Assembly (NCBI RefSeq): GCF_000455365.1 | Contig: NZ_HG315686.1 | Span: 181,126-245,125, forward strand | Source: Halopiger djelfimassiliensis | GTDB lineage: Archaea > Halobacteriota > Halobacteria > Halobacteriales > Natrialbaceae | Length of the DNA stretch: 64,000 nt | Direction: 5' to 3' | In this document: one piece after another, positions 52,505 through 61,246 of the stretch | Layout of the letters: each line of letters opens with the position of its first letter | Position numbering within the stretch: position 1 is the stretch's first letter | Translations under genes and position numbers: made by a program | The notes under the pieces: model-generated | Told to the model about the DNA's origin: nothing | The model's database searches: none | The model's input: the letters and a program-made list of their open reading frames with translations, nothing else

Positions 52505-53280
52505 GTTCCGTTGTCGCCGTCGGAATCCTCCCCCTCGTCGGATTCGTCGCTTCGGTCGGTTTCGTTATCCGTCTCCGAGCCGCTGTCCGCTTCGGGCCGG
52601 TCGGAACGGTTCGAATCCGCTTTTGTCGGGTCATCGTCGTCCGGCGCGTACTGATCTCTCAGCGTCTCGAGTTCGGCGTCGACGTCGACGCCGGGATCGG
52701 GCCCGTCGGCACCGTCGGTTCGACCGTCGTCGGTTCCGTCAGTTTGGGGCCGATGATCGTCGATGTCGATTTCGACCGCGGTCGACGAGTCCGTCCGCTC
52801 TGACTCGGCGCTCGAAGTCGCGTTTCGAAGTCGCTCGTCGACCTCGTCACGGAGTTCGCGCGCTTCCGTCAGAAGGTCGCGTGCGTCCTCGTCGGCCGAG
52901 AGCGTCCCCGACGAAACCGCCCGCTGGAGTTCGGCTAAAACGCTATCGAGTTGGGAGAGGGTCGTCCGCCGGAGGTCACCGGCACGGTCGCTCGTGGTAG
53001 CCGTCATCTCCGACGCGCGATCCCTGACCTCCCGTTCGGTTCGAACGATCTCGAGGCCCCGCTGGAAGGCCTCGAGTGTCCGAACGCTCGACTCGAGAAC
53101 GGCGAGGGTCGCCGGAATCGCGACGTCGTCGGTAAACGCGAGTAACTCCCGCGGTGTCGGTGGACGAAGCGGCGGTCGACGGCGCGGCGAAGTCGTATCG
53201 AGTTCCTCTCGGAGTTCGTCGATCGTTCGTGTGAGTTCACGAACGGCGTCGACGAGTTCGTCGTCGTCGCGGTCGGCCAT
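52483..53280 (-). CDS. Haloarchaeal protein with helical core and acidic tail
   Basis: A 265-residue protein. Residues 1-25 look like a coiled coil (VDAVRELTRTIDELREEL); 35-160 form long helices (ELLAFTDDVAIPATLAVLESSVRTLEAFQRGLEIV; LLTEARELRDEVDERL); the last 100 residues are low-complexity, mostly D, E, S, T, G and R. I recall similar proteins as a haloarchaea-only family (DUF7547), unknown in function. No membrane segment. Its end overlaps the DUF35 gene on the opposite strand by 22 bases. Confidence 0.75.
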   Translation of the reverse strand: MADRDDDELVDAVRELTRTIDELREELDTTSPRRRPPLRPPTPRELLAFTDDVAIPATLAVLESSVRTLEAFQRGLEIVRTEREVRDRASEMTATTSDRAGDLRRTTLSQLDSVLAELQRAVSSGTLSADEDARDLLTEARELRDEVDERLRNATSSAESERTDSSTAVEIDIDDHRPQTDGTDDGRTDGADGPDPGVDVDAELETLRDQYAPDDDDPTKADSNRSDRPEADSGSETDNETDRSDESDEGEDSDGDNGTQTGSNR

Positions 53281-53413
53281 ATGCCCCGTACGGGTCCGGG
53301 TATCAAAAGATCAGGTGGTCGATCAGGGGGCTAATTCCCACCGGAAATCGGCCGCTTTTTAGCGTTTGTGCAGCCCCAATATTTATTGTATACCGGTTTG
53401 TTTGTTACGCAAG

Positions 53414-54085
53414 ATGGTACGCGAGCATGGGAGTGTGGGGGCAGAAAGCGCTGCGTTTGCGCAGACGCTCGGAACGCTCAAGCGGCAGGGGAGTAATATT
53501 TTGCTCGTTGGGACGAGCACCAGCGGCGCTCACGAGGCCGTCTGTCACCGACTTCGGGGTGAAGTCGAATCGGGGGCCGAACCCGGGACCGACACCCGGT
53601 ATCGGCTGTTCGTAACCGATACGGTCGATGGATGCTCGATACGCGAGAACGAGACCGAAACGTCTCGGACGATCGAATACGCCGATATGGATCTGGCACC
53701 GGAATCGAACGCACCGAGGGCCGACAACCGAACGCCGCTTAGCACGCTCGGCATCGAGATCATCGAAACCATCGATGCGTTCGACGAGGACGCGGACGGA
53801 CTCGAAGCCGCCGAACTTCGCGTCTGTATCGATTCGCTCGTCCGACTCCTCCACGAATACGACACGGAACGGGTGTTTCGACTCCTCCATATGACGACCT
53901 CGCGGGTCGAACACGCCCGTGGGATGGGACACTATCACCTGCCACTCGAGCGCGATCACGACGCCGTCAACCTCCTCGAACCGATGTTCGACGCGATCGT
54001 CGAACTACGCGCACGTGGCGAGGAGTACGAACAGCAGTGGTACCTCTGTGATCGGGATACGACGACCGAGTGGATCCCGATCTGA
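53414..54085 (+). CDS. Haloarchaeal DUF7504/HTR-like protein
   Basis: A 223-residue protein whose beginning (AFAQTLGTLKRQGSNILLVGTSTSGAHEAVCHRLRG) resembles a degenerate RecA/KaiC-type nucleotide fold. The segment has no full Walker A motif (GTSTSGAHE rather than G-x-x-x-x-G-K-S/T), so ATP hydrolysis is doubtful. Later parts include LLHEYDTERVFRLLHMTTSRV. Such proteins are common near signal transducers in haloarchaea, but none is adjacent here. AATATTTATTGT about 30 bases upstream is the likely promoter. The family name is from memory and moderately sure. Confidence 0.68.
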   Translation: MVREHGSVGAESAAFAQTLGTLKRQGSNILLVGTSTSGAHEAVCHRLRGEVESGAEPGTDTRYRLFVTDTVDGCSIRENETETSRTIEYADMDLAPESNAPRADNRTPLSTLGIEIIETIDAFDEDADGLEAAELRVCIDSLVRLLHEYDTERVFRLLHMTTSRVEHARGMGHYHLPLERDHDAVNLLEPMFDAIVELRARGEEYEQQWYLCDRDTTTEWIPI

Positions 54086-54154
54086 CCGCTCTCCGGGAGT
54101 CGTCGGTGCCGACCGATCCAAGCGTTTTTATCCACGCCGTTCCCCCGAACGGGT

Positions 54155-54907
54155 GTGCGAATCGAGAACAGTTTCATTCCCGTCCGCGGGGTCGGTGAGG
54201 TCACCGAACGTCGTCTCTGGGAGAACGGAATTACCCACTGGGACGAGTTCGACGGGAGCGTCGTCGGCGACACCCTCGCCGATCGGATCGACGCGTTCAT
54301 CGACGAGGGACGGACCCATCTGGAACGCGGTGACGTCTCCGTCTTCGTGGAGGCGCTGCCTGCCGCCAGCCGGTGGCGGCTCTACGAGAACGTCCGGTCC
54401 GAGACCTGCTTTCTCGACATCGAAACCACCGGTCTCGACGCGACCTGTAACGATGTCACGACCGTCAGTCTTCACCGGAACGGCGAGACGAAAACCTTCG
54501 TCAAAGGCCGGGATCTCACGAGCGAGCGCCTCGAATCGGAACTCGAATCGTCGTCGCTTCTCGTGACGTTCAACGGCCAGCGGTTCGACGTCCCGTTTCT
54601 CGAGACCTGTTACGACGTGGACGTCTCGGTTCCCCACGTCGATCTCATGTACCCCTGCAAGCAACTCGGACTCGACGGCGGGTTGAAAGCGATCGAACGC
54701 GAACTCGATATCGATCGCGAGATGCCGGATATCAGCGGTCGCGACGCCGTGCGGCTCTGGCACGAGTACGAGGGCGGCGACGATCGCGCGCTCGAGACGC
54801 TCGTCGAGTACAACCGTGCGGATACGGAGAACATGAAGCCGCTGATGGAGATCGTCACGGATCGGCTTCACGAGCGCGTTTTCGAGACAGTACGCCGATC
54901 GGAGTAA
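54155..54907 (+). CDS. YprB-type ribonuclease H-like exonuclease
   Basis: A 250-residue nuclease-fold protein. The GTG start at 54155 gives MRIENSFIPVRGVGEVTERRLWENGITHWDEF, a helix-hairpin-helix-like start. The RNase H-like domain shows CFLDIETTGLD (motif I with D and E), VTFNGQRFDVPFL (motif II) and EYNRADTENMKPL (motif III). The same motif order is found in the longer nuclease at 22733, making the two paralogues within 32 kb. No helicase partner is adjacent here. A DNA or RNA 3'-5' exonuclease activity is inferred. Confidence 0.85.
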   Translation: MRIENSFIPVRGVGEVTERRLWENGITHWDEFDGSVVGDTLADRIDAFIDEGRTHLERGDVSVFVEALPAASRWRLYENVRSETCFLDIETTGLDATCNDVTTVSLHRNGETKTFVKGRDLTSERLESELESSSLLVTFNGQRFDVPFLETCYDVDVSVPHVDLMYPCKQLGLDGGLKAIERELDIDREMPDISGRDAVRLWHEYEGGDDRALETLVEYNRADTENMKPLMEIVTDRLHERVFETVRRSE

Positions 54908-55003
54908 CCCGTTTCGACTGCGGGGGATCGGTTTCGGTGTTCGGTCCGACCGCCTTCCGAGACGGAACGGCACGCATACGGTGATCGGCTCCGTCGTTCA
55001 GGT

Positions 55004-55405
55004 ATGGGCGGCAGCTACGATTACGAGGTCGACATCGACGTTCGGCTTCGGGACATCGATTTTATGGGACACGTCAACAATGCAACGTATGCCACGTACC
55101 TCGAGCAAGCCCGCGAGGCGTACTTCAGGAACGTTCTCGGCGTTTCACTCGCCGACGTGGATACCGTCCTCGCGAGCCTCGAGATCGATTACCTCAGGCC
55201 GATCGAGGCCGACTCGGCGGTCATCGTCGGACTGACGGTTCGTGAACTCGGAGACTCGAGTCTCCCGATCGCCTACGAAATCCTGGCCGACGGAGAACGA
55301 GCGGCGACGGCTCGCACAGTACAGGTCGTCGTCGACCGTGAAACGGGATCGTCCCGATCGATCCCCGACGAGTGGCGGGCCCGGATCGGCGAAACCGAAA
55401 GCTAA
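55004..55405 (+). CDS. Acyl-CoA thioesterase of the 4HBT family
   Basis: A 133-residue single hot-dog domain protein. VDIDVRLRDIDFMGHVNNATYATYLEQAREAYF contains the Asp and the H-V-N-N segment of 4-hydroxybenzoyl-CoA thioesterase relatives; IEIDYLRPIEADS follows as LEIDYLRPIEAD. It probably hydrolyses acyl-CoA thioesters as a homotetramer; the substrate is not predictable. It is monocistronic, with the start at the ATG after a 95-base spacer. Confidence 0.88.
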   Translation: MGGSYDYEVDIDVRLRDIDFMGHVNNATYATYLEQAREAYFRNVLGVSLADVDTVLASLEIDYLRPIEADSAVIVGLTVRELGDSSLPIAYEILADGERAATARTVQVVVDRETGSSRSIPDEWRARIGETES

Positions 55406-55431
55406 GGCCGGCACGTTCGGTGTCCGGCAGC

Positions 55432-55725
55432 TTATGTCTCGCGTTGACGCTCCTCGGATACTTCGACGTCACCGTCCTCCGTAACGACGACGTGATAGCC
55501 ACAGAAGGGAAACTCGACGCGTCCCGCCGTTCGGGGAGTATCGTCTTCCCGGGGAGCAAACAGCGAATCCAGAGCTTCGGGATTGATGACTTCGTAGAGC
55601 GCTTCGTACTCGGGAGGTTCGATATCCGTCGGATCGACGCCCTCTCGTTCGGCGACTGCTTCGACGACTTCGAAACTGACCGACTCCATATCGTTTGCTT
55701 CCGAACGATCGACTGAGAGTAGCAT
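55432..55725 (-). CDS. HalOD1 domain protein
   Basis: A 97-residue protein carrying the haloarchaeal output domain HalOD1: ESVSFEVVEAVAEREGVDPTDIEPPEYEALYEVINPEALDSLF and then VEFPFCGYHVVVTEDGDVEV. These stand-alone domains are believed to act in signalling output, but the molecular role is unknown. The ATG at 55725 is 27 bases after TTTTATATAT (55757-55748); earlier in-frame starts lie within that box, so they are rejected. The gene converges with the thioesterase. Confidence 0.87.
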   Translation of the reverse strand: MLLSVDRSEANDMESVSFEVVEAVAEREGVDPTDIEPPEYEALYEVINPEALDSLFAPREDDTPRTAGRVEFPFCGYHVVVTEDGDVEVSEERQRET

Positions 55726-55747
55726 TGGCCGGACTCTTTCTCTGGCC

Positions 55748-55757
55748 ATATATAAAA
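55748..55757 (-). promoter_or_regulatory. TATA box of the HalOD1 gene
   Basis: TTTTATATAT on the minus strand lies 27 bases from the chosen start codon and is the clearest TATA element in the window. Confidence 0.7.
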
Positions 55758-55770
55758 CCTCTGGCCTCAA

Positions 55771-56254
55771 TCCTTGCTTGTAGGATTATTATATCCACTG
55801 ATGTGTGTTTGTGTCCATTGGTGTATTACTTTCGAATCTATAGTAGAATAATATTATTACTGTAACTATTCTCAAAACACTTCAAGCGGAAATATTCGCC
55901 TGACAAGGGACGATTGTACCTCTGTGGCCGTTCCCGTTCCGGGATCATCCCGGAGCGGGAGCCGTATCGATTCACTTCGAGACGGGACGTTCATTCCGTG
56001 AACTGTCCTCGAGCAGGAGACTGTCCGGGTCGATTGGAAACGGGGGTTACCGATGGATGTGAGTTGTCTCCAATCGTACCTGGATAGGGAGTTATCCCGG
56101 ACGATTGGTGGTTTCTGCCCATCCGTTATGAACGTTCACCTTGACTCAGCACTCGAACCGTCTCGGGGCCCCCGTTGCTGATTTCGGGTACGTCGAACGG
56201 ACGGCGGACCGCCCGTTCGGCAACTGATCGGTTTCCGTCGATCGCAACGGCCCC
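55771..56254. other. Gene-poor stretch at the left edge of the AT-rich region
   Basis: From 55780 to 55880 the sequence is very AT-rich. The rest contains a strong hairpin (55931-55960) and repeated CGATTGG-like words (near 56033, 56069 and 56100). No convincing protein frame was found. Confidence 0.5.
55931..55960. repeat. Strong GC hairpin
   Basis: TTCCCGTTCCGGGA (55931-55944) and TCCCGGAGCGGGA (55948-55960) pair over about 13 bases, with one G-T-type mismatch and a three-base loop. It stands alone within a gene-free stretch. Terminator, RNA element or transposon remnant cannot be told apart. Confidence 0.5.
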
Positions 56255-57316
56255 TTAGAGAACGGGGTAGGAAGTCAAGTTCATCGAGAGGCTGTCGTAC
56301 ATGCACCGTCCGGAGTAGTAGTCGAACACTCCCCACTCGAGTGACCACTTGACTTGCGTAATCGGAGTCGGATCGTTGACTTTGACCAGGCTGGCGTTAC
56401 TCGCTCGCATCCGGTCGGGCGTGTTAACGAGGTTTCGGCCGGGCATCTCGATGCGTGCCCGCGCGGTTTCCTCTTCGAACGGGCTGTCGTCGGTTACCGT
56501 TACGTCTCCGTCGTGGTCGTACGTGTACGAATACTCGATGCCGGACCGTGAGAGGGTGACCGTCGAACTTCCCTGTTGGTTGTCCTCGTTGTTCGGGTTC
56601 GGCGTCCAGTCGTCGAGTTCCGTCGAATCCTCGTTGTGGTCGTGAGTCAGCGTCTGGTCTCCCGTCCCGATGTGTGTAGTACAGGCACCCTGGACGTCCT
56701 CGACGCGCTGATCGGCCCGACTCCGGACTACCTTTACGTCACTGTTCCCCTCATACTCGTCGACGTAGGTTCTGAGTTGCGCGTATCCTTCCGCATTGGA
56801 GACCCCCTCCAGATCACCATCCTCTCGGTAATCCGATACGTTCTCGAAGTCGCTCGAGTGGACCGACGCGCGCTGCCGTCTGTCCGAGAGGTGTTCGTCG
56901 GCGGTCTCGTGGAGTCGCTCGACACTGGAGGAGGAAGTATCGGACTCGGTAGTCCCGTCATCGACACCGGTGAGCGCTCGTCCGGTGTACACCGAGAGGG
57001 TCCCGTCACTCGCGATCAGGTTGAACGCGACGACGTCGTCTTTGTTCCGGAGTTGAGCGTCGACGTACTCACCCATCGTTAGCGTTCGGACCTTCGAGTC
57101 GCTCAGTTCGGACCGTAGCGCGTCTTTCTCCTGTCGGAGAGCGTCTTTCACCTCGTCCGGGGAAATCGGATCCTGCGGGCTGCTCCGGAGGCTCACCGCC
57201 GGATTCGACCGCCGAGAACTCGCGGTTGCACTTCCGAGCAGCGTCGTTCCGGCAACCAGCGCACCTGCTCCGGTTTTCAGTACGTCTCGCCGGCCAAATG
57301 GGATATTATTCCCCAT
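56255..57316 (-). CDS. Tat-exported protein of unknown function
   Basis: A 353-residue protein starting MGNNIPFGRRDVLKTGAGALVAGTTLLGSATAS, a twin-arginine signal with an Ala-x-Ala-type cleavage region, so it is secreted folded; there is no lipobox cysteine. The mature part is polar, with a helical stretch (SPDEVKDALRQEKDALRSELSDS), a histidine/aspartate-rich segment (TTHIGTGDQTLTHDHNEDS), and a beta-rich C-terminus (GIEYSYTYDHDGDVTVTDDSPF). No family was recognised. It is the first full gene of the AT-rich region and its upstream spacer is very AT-rich. Confidence 0.75.
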   Translation of the reverse strand: MGNNIPFGRRDVLKTGAGALVAGTTLLGSATASSRRSNPAVSLRSSPQDPISPDEVKDALRQEKDALRSELSDSKVRTLTMGEYVDAQLRNKDDVVAFNLIASDGTLSVYTGRALTGVDDGTTESDTSSSSVERLHETADEHLSDRRQRASVHSSDFENVSDYREDGDLEGVSNAEGYAQLRTYVDEYEGNSDVKVVRSRADQRVEDVQGACTTHIGTGDQTLTHDHNEDSTELDDWTPNPNNEDNQQGSSTVTLSRSGIEYSYTYDHDGDVTVTDDSPFEEETARARIEMPGRNLVNTPDRMRASNASLVKVNDPTPITQVKWSLEWGVFDYYSGRCMYDSLSMNLTSYPVL

Positions 57317-57841
57317 GATCGTCGATATACTGACCTAATATATATGAATTTTGTAAGAATAAGTATACAATTAATATTCGGGTGTGTGTACCGATCGTCG
57401 ACCCGTGTAATATCGTCGAGGCAAGACGCAATCATCACGTTTGTGACCGACGAGTTCTCGGTGACAGTCCAAGCGGCCGGCGAACCCACCGCGCTTCGTT
57501 CGATCAGCGACTCGAATATCCGTATTCTTGTCGATATATGTGTTAATGTCGCTTCTAAAGTCGGCGGACTCACAAGCAGCCCGTTCCCCGACGATGGCGC
57601 GGGTATCATTGCTGTTGCACGGATTCGACCAACGGCACAGGGTTCACCCTGCTTTCGCCCCAGGTTACTCGTTGCTGGCTCTCTGTTGATTACTCCGCAG
57701 TGGTCTGTGGCAGCGTTCACCAGCAAGCACTCGAGAAAACGAGCTAATAACCGGTGAAAGGCATCATTGTGGGAGATAAAGGACCCGATCGGGGTCTGCT
57801 GTGCCGGATGAACGCCGTGTGTCGGTGTTAGAGTTCGTCAG
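57317..57841. other. Gene-poor AT-rich stretch
   Basis: The first 60 bases (ATATATATG and AATTAATATT words) probably hold the promoter of the Tat-exported gene. Overlapping frames on both strands (57344-57757 forward and to 57726 reverse) are neither acidic nor similar to known families, so I treat the stretch as decayed or non-coding. Confidence 0.45.
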
Positions 57842-58027
57842 TTACCACATTCCCGTCGTTGTCGACTTGAACGCCGTATTGCCCGTGTTCTTGTAGCCGG
57901 ACTCGAGCACGTTGTCGACCCACTGGTTGACCGTCCGGGTCGCCGCCTTGTCGAGTTCCTCGGTCGCGATCGTCTCGAAGTCGATCCCCCCGTAGGTCTC
58001 GACCTCGATATCGAAGGAGTCTGCCAT
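57842..58027 (-). pseudogene. Truncated viral-type protein (tail/connector-like)
   Basis: Codes for 61 residues. MADSFDIEVETYGGIDFETIATEEL, then DKAATRTVNQWVDNVLESGYKNTG resembles the N-terminal half of small haloviral head-tail or tail-completion proteins (HK97 gp10-like), which continue for another 60 or more residues. After GYKNTGNT the sequence departs and stops (STTTGMW), so it looks truncated. No other structural virus gene, terminase or integrase is nearby. The family assignment is by general resemblance and moderate at best. Confidence 0.45.
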
Positions 58028-58318
58028 TGCTCGAGTGAGGGTGGTCTATCGACTTCCGTTTGTCTCGCGGTCACTGGCAACAACAGGTCAAAACGAGTCG
58101 TTTGTCAGCTGACGGTGCGGCTACGAGTTCTCAATAGTAGGATTCCTTCCACATATAGTATACCACCAGAAATTGTCGCAATCATCTTCTTCGCGAGTTC
58201 TCGCGGCCGATCCTCGATAGCTAAAAGATCAAAACGCCGGCAACCACTGCGCTGATTGCGGCGCTCTCGATTATAATTCAAAGCGTTTGTATAATTGGCA
58301 AAATTGATTTCTATCCAC
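58028..58318. promoter_or_regulatory. AT-rich spacer with promoter of the polytopic gene
   Basis: TGTATAATTG (58289-58298) is about 26 bases before the ATG at 58319. On the minus strand, hydrophobic stretches in two frames around 58130-58270 hint at a decayed membrane-protein gene, but nothing can be named. Confidence 0.4.
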
Positions 58319-60199
58319 ATGTATGTATGGCCATCTCAGCTGATCAATATGATTTGGAACCGAAGCAATGTCGTTCTCGGATTTGGAGCACTCACTACGG
58401 CATTAGGCCTACTTGTTATTATTTTGAGTTTCAGTCTCAATCTCGGCCAATCGTACATCGGCGCGGCTTTTGTTGCAGCCGGTTTGATCTCTGTCGGAGT
58501 CGACCGGACCGGACGCGCCCACACAAACCAAATGGATATTTATCGGTTTGCGCAGGCGACCATTGCGATTAGCGTCCTGCTCACGGTCATAGGAGATACT
58601 ATATCTGGCTATGAGAGGCCAGTCTGGTACTTCCTGTCTCTGACGATGGCGTATCTGAGTGTCTCTGCTGCTGGGTTAGTTGCGCCACTGACACCCCGTC
58701 GAAGAGCGATTTTGGTGGTCGAAACGATTGGGCTCACTATCCTTTATCGCGCCCATCGATTCTTCCAATTAGACACGATACCCGGAAATGACCTAAATTT
58801 CCATCTTTATTTGACTGATTTGAACGGAGAGGATCAGTTTACAGCGCTGGCTGGCAAATACTCAGCTGCGAGTGGATTCCATTGGACAATCAGGACGGTA
58901 ATTGAGGTTACGGGACTCTCGCCCAGAGTTGCAGTGTTCGTTACGATTGTTGTGCCGTTCGCGATCACGACCATCGTCGGTCTCTACGCGATCACGGCAC
59001 GCTTAGTCGATCCTCGAGCAGGAATCCTTGCCGGAGTGCTCGCTGGGGTCGGGGACATGTTTGTCGTCCGGAGCGTAACTAGTATCACACCGTCTGTAAT
59101 CGCTATAATCTGTGCTTTGGGAATTATCTATATATTGACGACAAGAGACAATTCGTGGATCTCGAGAATAGGGATAATCGTCTTATTGGTTGTCAGCCTC
59201 TTAGCGCATCACTTAGCGAGCGTTATCACAGTCTGTTTGCTCATCTCCATCTTTGCAGTCGATAAGGGAGTCGAACTTTGGGGACAGCGAAAGACAAGAG
59301 TCCCGATCGATGCACTGCAAGCGACCTTGGCCGGAGGCGTGATGCTCCTCAATTGGATGCTCACCCCGTCTGGCGAGTATTCGCTGTTAGGAGGAGCGAT
59401 GGTCCGCATCCTCCGGACCCTCTCGAGCGTCGGAAATACCTCAACCGGATATGCGGAGTCTCTCGATTACTCGATTCTCTCGAACTGGCTCTATCAGCCT
59501 GGGTATGTGGTAGTCCTCGCGCTCGGAGTTGCCGGTGCGATCCTGTGGCTCGACCCGTCTCGGATGGACCCGCGCAGGCTGGTAATCGTCAGCGGCACAG
59601 CTGTAATGGGAATTTTAGTTTACCCGCTCACTCTCGCAGGACTTGATAAGTTCTTGCTCCCCCATCGAATCCTCATCTTTTTGGTGATTTTCCTCTCTGT
59701 GCTCGCCGCTCTTGTCCTCAAGGAAATCTCTCTCCGACCGAGCGGCCAGGCTGTTGCTTTAGGGATGCTTGCACTGCTGATATTTGCATCGCTCACAACT
59801 CCGTATACGATCCGCAATGACCCCATCTATAACGAGGAGCGCGTCCATCGGACGGAACTCACCCAGTCTGAGGTAGATGCAATCCTCGAGGCCCATCGCG
59901 TTAGTGACGGACCGGTCTATGTCGATCCCCAAGTCGTTACCCGATCTGCGAGTTATCGGGTCTATCAAGCTGGGTTTGACTGGGGACGGCTCAAAACGTA
60001 TCCACCCGCGAATAGCGAAATCCCAGAGGGGGCGATTATCGTCGAGCGAACCCAGATATCGAGTGTCGGCGATGTTGGGACGTTTGGCTCGAGTAGTCGC
60101 CCGAAACTAACGCCCTCCGCATGTGATTCGATCGTGAGGGTGTCGACGACAAAGGATACGATCCTCTGGCAGACCCAGGATACCTGCCGTTCCGAGTGA
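58319..60199 (+). CDS. Polytopic GT-C-like membrane protein
   Basis: A 626-residue protein with about 13 membrane segments through residue 500 and a soluble C-terminal part of about 120 residues. After the fifth segment comes an outer loop with PGNDLNFHLYLTDLNGED and then SGFHWTIRTVIEVTGLSP, the pattern (acidic residue plus His, then F/G-F-H) of large haloarchaeal membrane proteins related to GT-C glycosyltransferases and used for surface glycans. Specific function is unknown. Base composition is clearly more AT-rich than in core genes, suggesting acquisition. The ATG at 58319 fits the TATA box at 58289-58298; the ATG at 58349 is an alternative. Confidence 0.65.
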   Translation: MYVWPSQLINMIWNRSNVVLGFGALTTALGLLVIILSFSLNLGQSYIGAAFVAAGLISVGVDRTGRAHTNQMDIYRFAQATIAISVLLTVIGDTISGYERPVWYFLSLTMAYLSVSAAGLVAPLTPRRRAILVVETIGLTILYRAHRFFQLDTIPGNDLNFHLYLTDLNGEDQFTALAGKYSAASGFHWTIRTVIEVTGLSPRVAVFVTIVVPFAITTIVGLYAITARLVDPRAGILAGVLAGVGDMFVVRSVTSITPSVIAIICALGIIYILTTRDNSWISRIGIIVLLVVSLLAHHLASVITVCLLISIFAVDKGVELWGQRKTRVPIDALQATLAGGVMLLNWMLTPSGEYSLLGGAMVRILRTLSSVGNTSTGYAESLDYSILSNWLYQPGYVVVLALGVAGAILWLDPSRMDPRRLVIVSGTAVMGILVYPLTLAGLDKFLLPHRILIFLVIFLSVLAALVLKEISLRPSGQAVALGMLALLIFASLTTPYTIRNDPIYNEERVHRTELTQSEVDAILEAHRVSDGPVYVDPQVVTRSASYRVYQAGFDWGRLKTYPPANSEIPEGAIIVERTQISSVGDVGTFGSSSRPKLTPSACDSIVRVSTTKDTILWQTQDTCRSE

Positions 60200-60208
60200 A
60201 CAGGCGAT

Positions 60209-60651
60209 CTACAGCAACGGTAACGAGACGGTCAACAACCCGCGAACTGCTGATTGATAATAAACACGAGTGCAGGATTGTCGCACGATATTCCCGCCGA
60301 TCTTTGTGTCATCCTCCCGGTTGTCAAATGCAGTATCCACATTTTTAACGACGTTATTTTGGATGGTTTGGTAGTTACAATTTGAAATCACCCGGACAGC
60401 AAAGGCAGAATTATTCCCGTCTGATGTCTCTCCGTCAATATTATCCCGATGATCCGACAGTTCTCGACGTTTGCGAGGTCAACTCCGCGGCTGCCTTCAA
60501 ACTCGTTCTCGGAGACCAACGTGCCGCCGTTCGTTTCGATCGTGATCGCCGTTGCGGTCACTTCAACCTGATAGTTGACGATCGACCCATCCACTCCATC
60601 GTGGTGCACAAACCCTGTGCATTCACCATCTCGCAATTGCGGATGTGGCAA
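60209..60651 (-). pseudogene. Broken right-handed beta-helix protein gene
   Basis: Two consecutive frames on this strand have beta-helix character. The upstream frame (60651-60388) has TAITIETNGGTLVSENEFEGSRGVDLANVENCRIIG; the downstream frame (60391-60209) has NCNYQTIQNNVVKNVDTAFDN. The repeated N-x-V/I-x-N/G turns are typical of pectate lyase-like folds found in surface polysaccharide enzymes. A frameshift near 60390 separates the two, and both ends are incomplete, the 5' side being lost toward the IS region. It lies 10 bases from the polytopic gene, convergent. Confidence 0.5.
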
Positions 60652-60728
60652 TCGGCGATATCTGACCGCACAAATGCCAAACGATCAGAGGGTCGGTAGA
60701 TGCGGATGTTATCCAAAACCGTCCCATC

Positions 60729-61246
60729 GGCACTGTCTAGTTAAGCACCTCTGCTGGCGTCTATCCGTTGAGTGATTGGTGCGGTTGCTGTGTATTATAA
60801 TAGTGTACGAATTGTTCAAGCCATTCGCGGACGCTCGCCCGACTGCCCACCCACGAATTATGGAAGCGGTCAACTCGCACTTTGAAGGTGTGAAACCACT
60901 TTTCAATCTGGTTTCGATCAGCGTAGTCGAGCTGCCCGCTCAACCCTACGCCCGAGAGAGGGCACTCAGATAGCCGTAGCCATCGACGAGAAACACCGTT
61001 TCGGAGAGATCGTGTTTCTCGGTCAATCGATGCAGGAACGCAGCGGCTGGATCGGTACCTCGTCGTCCAAACACTGCGACATCGAGAACGAGCCTAGAGT
61101 CTACGTCTATTACAGCGTACACCCAAGACCAGTCGCCGTTAATCTTGAAAGCGGTTTCATCGATGGCGACCCGCCGACGGCTGTGCCGTCCTCAGAACGC
61201 TTCGTGTTCTGCTGTCGAGGCGAATCTTCGATTCGCCGACCATTGG
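60729..61246 (-). mobile_element. Decayed IS6-type insertion sequence (interrupted)
   Basis: An end-like GGCACTGTCTAGTTAAG is at 60729-60745. Upstream, on the minus strand, is a DDE transposase remnant: VAIDETAFKINGDWSWVYAVID, then AFLHRLTEKHDLSETVFLVDG, a stop or frame break near 60970, and YADRNQIEKWFHTFKVRVDRF to PHQSLNG. This is the DDE region and C-terminus of haloarchaeal IS6-like transposases. The N-terminal third and the other terminal repeat are missing where the next element abuts at 61247, so the second element probably inserted into this one. Confidence 0.7.

Noticed and set aside
57600-57700. AGGGTTCACCCT and neighbouring words considered as a tRNA T arm
   Set aside because: No acceptor, D or anticodon stem could be folded around it.
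57277-57757. Overlapping frames on both strands in the AT-rich stretch
   Set aside because: Neither has family character or haloarchaeal composition. They may be decayed sequence but cannot be supported as genes.
58105-58320. Reverse frame of 71 codons before the GT-C-like gene
   Set aside because: It covers that gene's promoter and start and has only a short hydrophobic stretch. Possibly a relic, but not a supportable gene.
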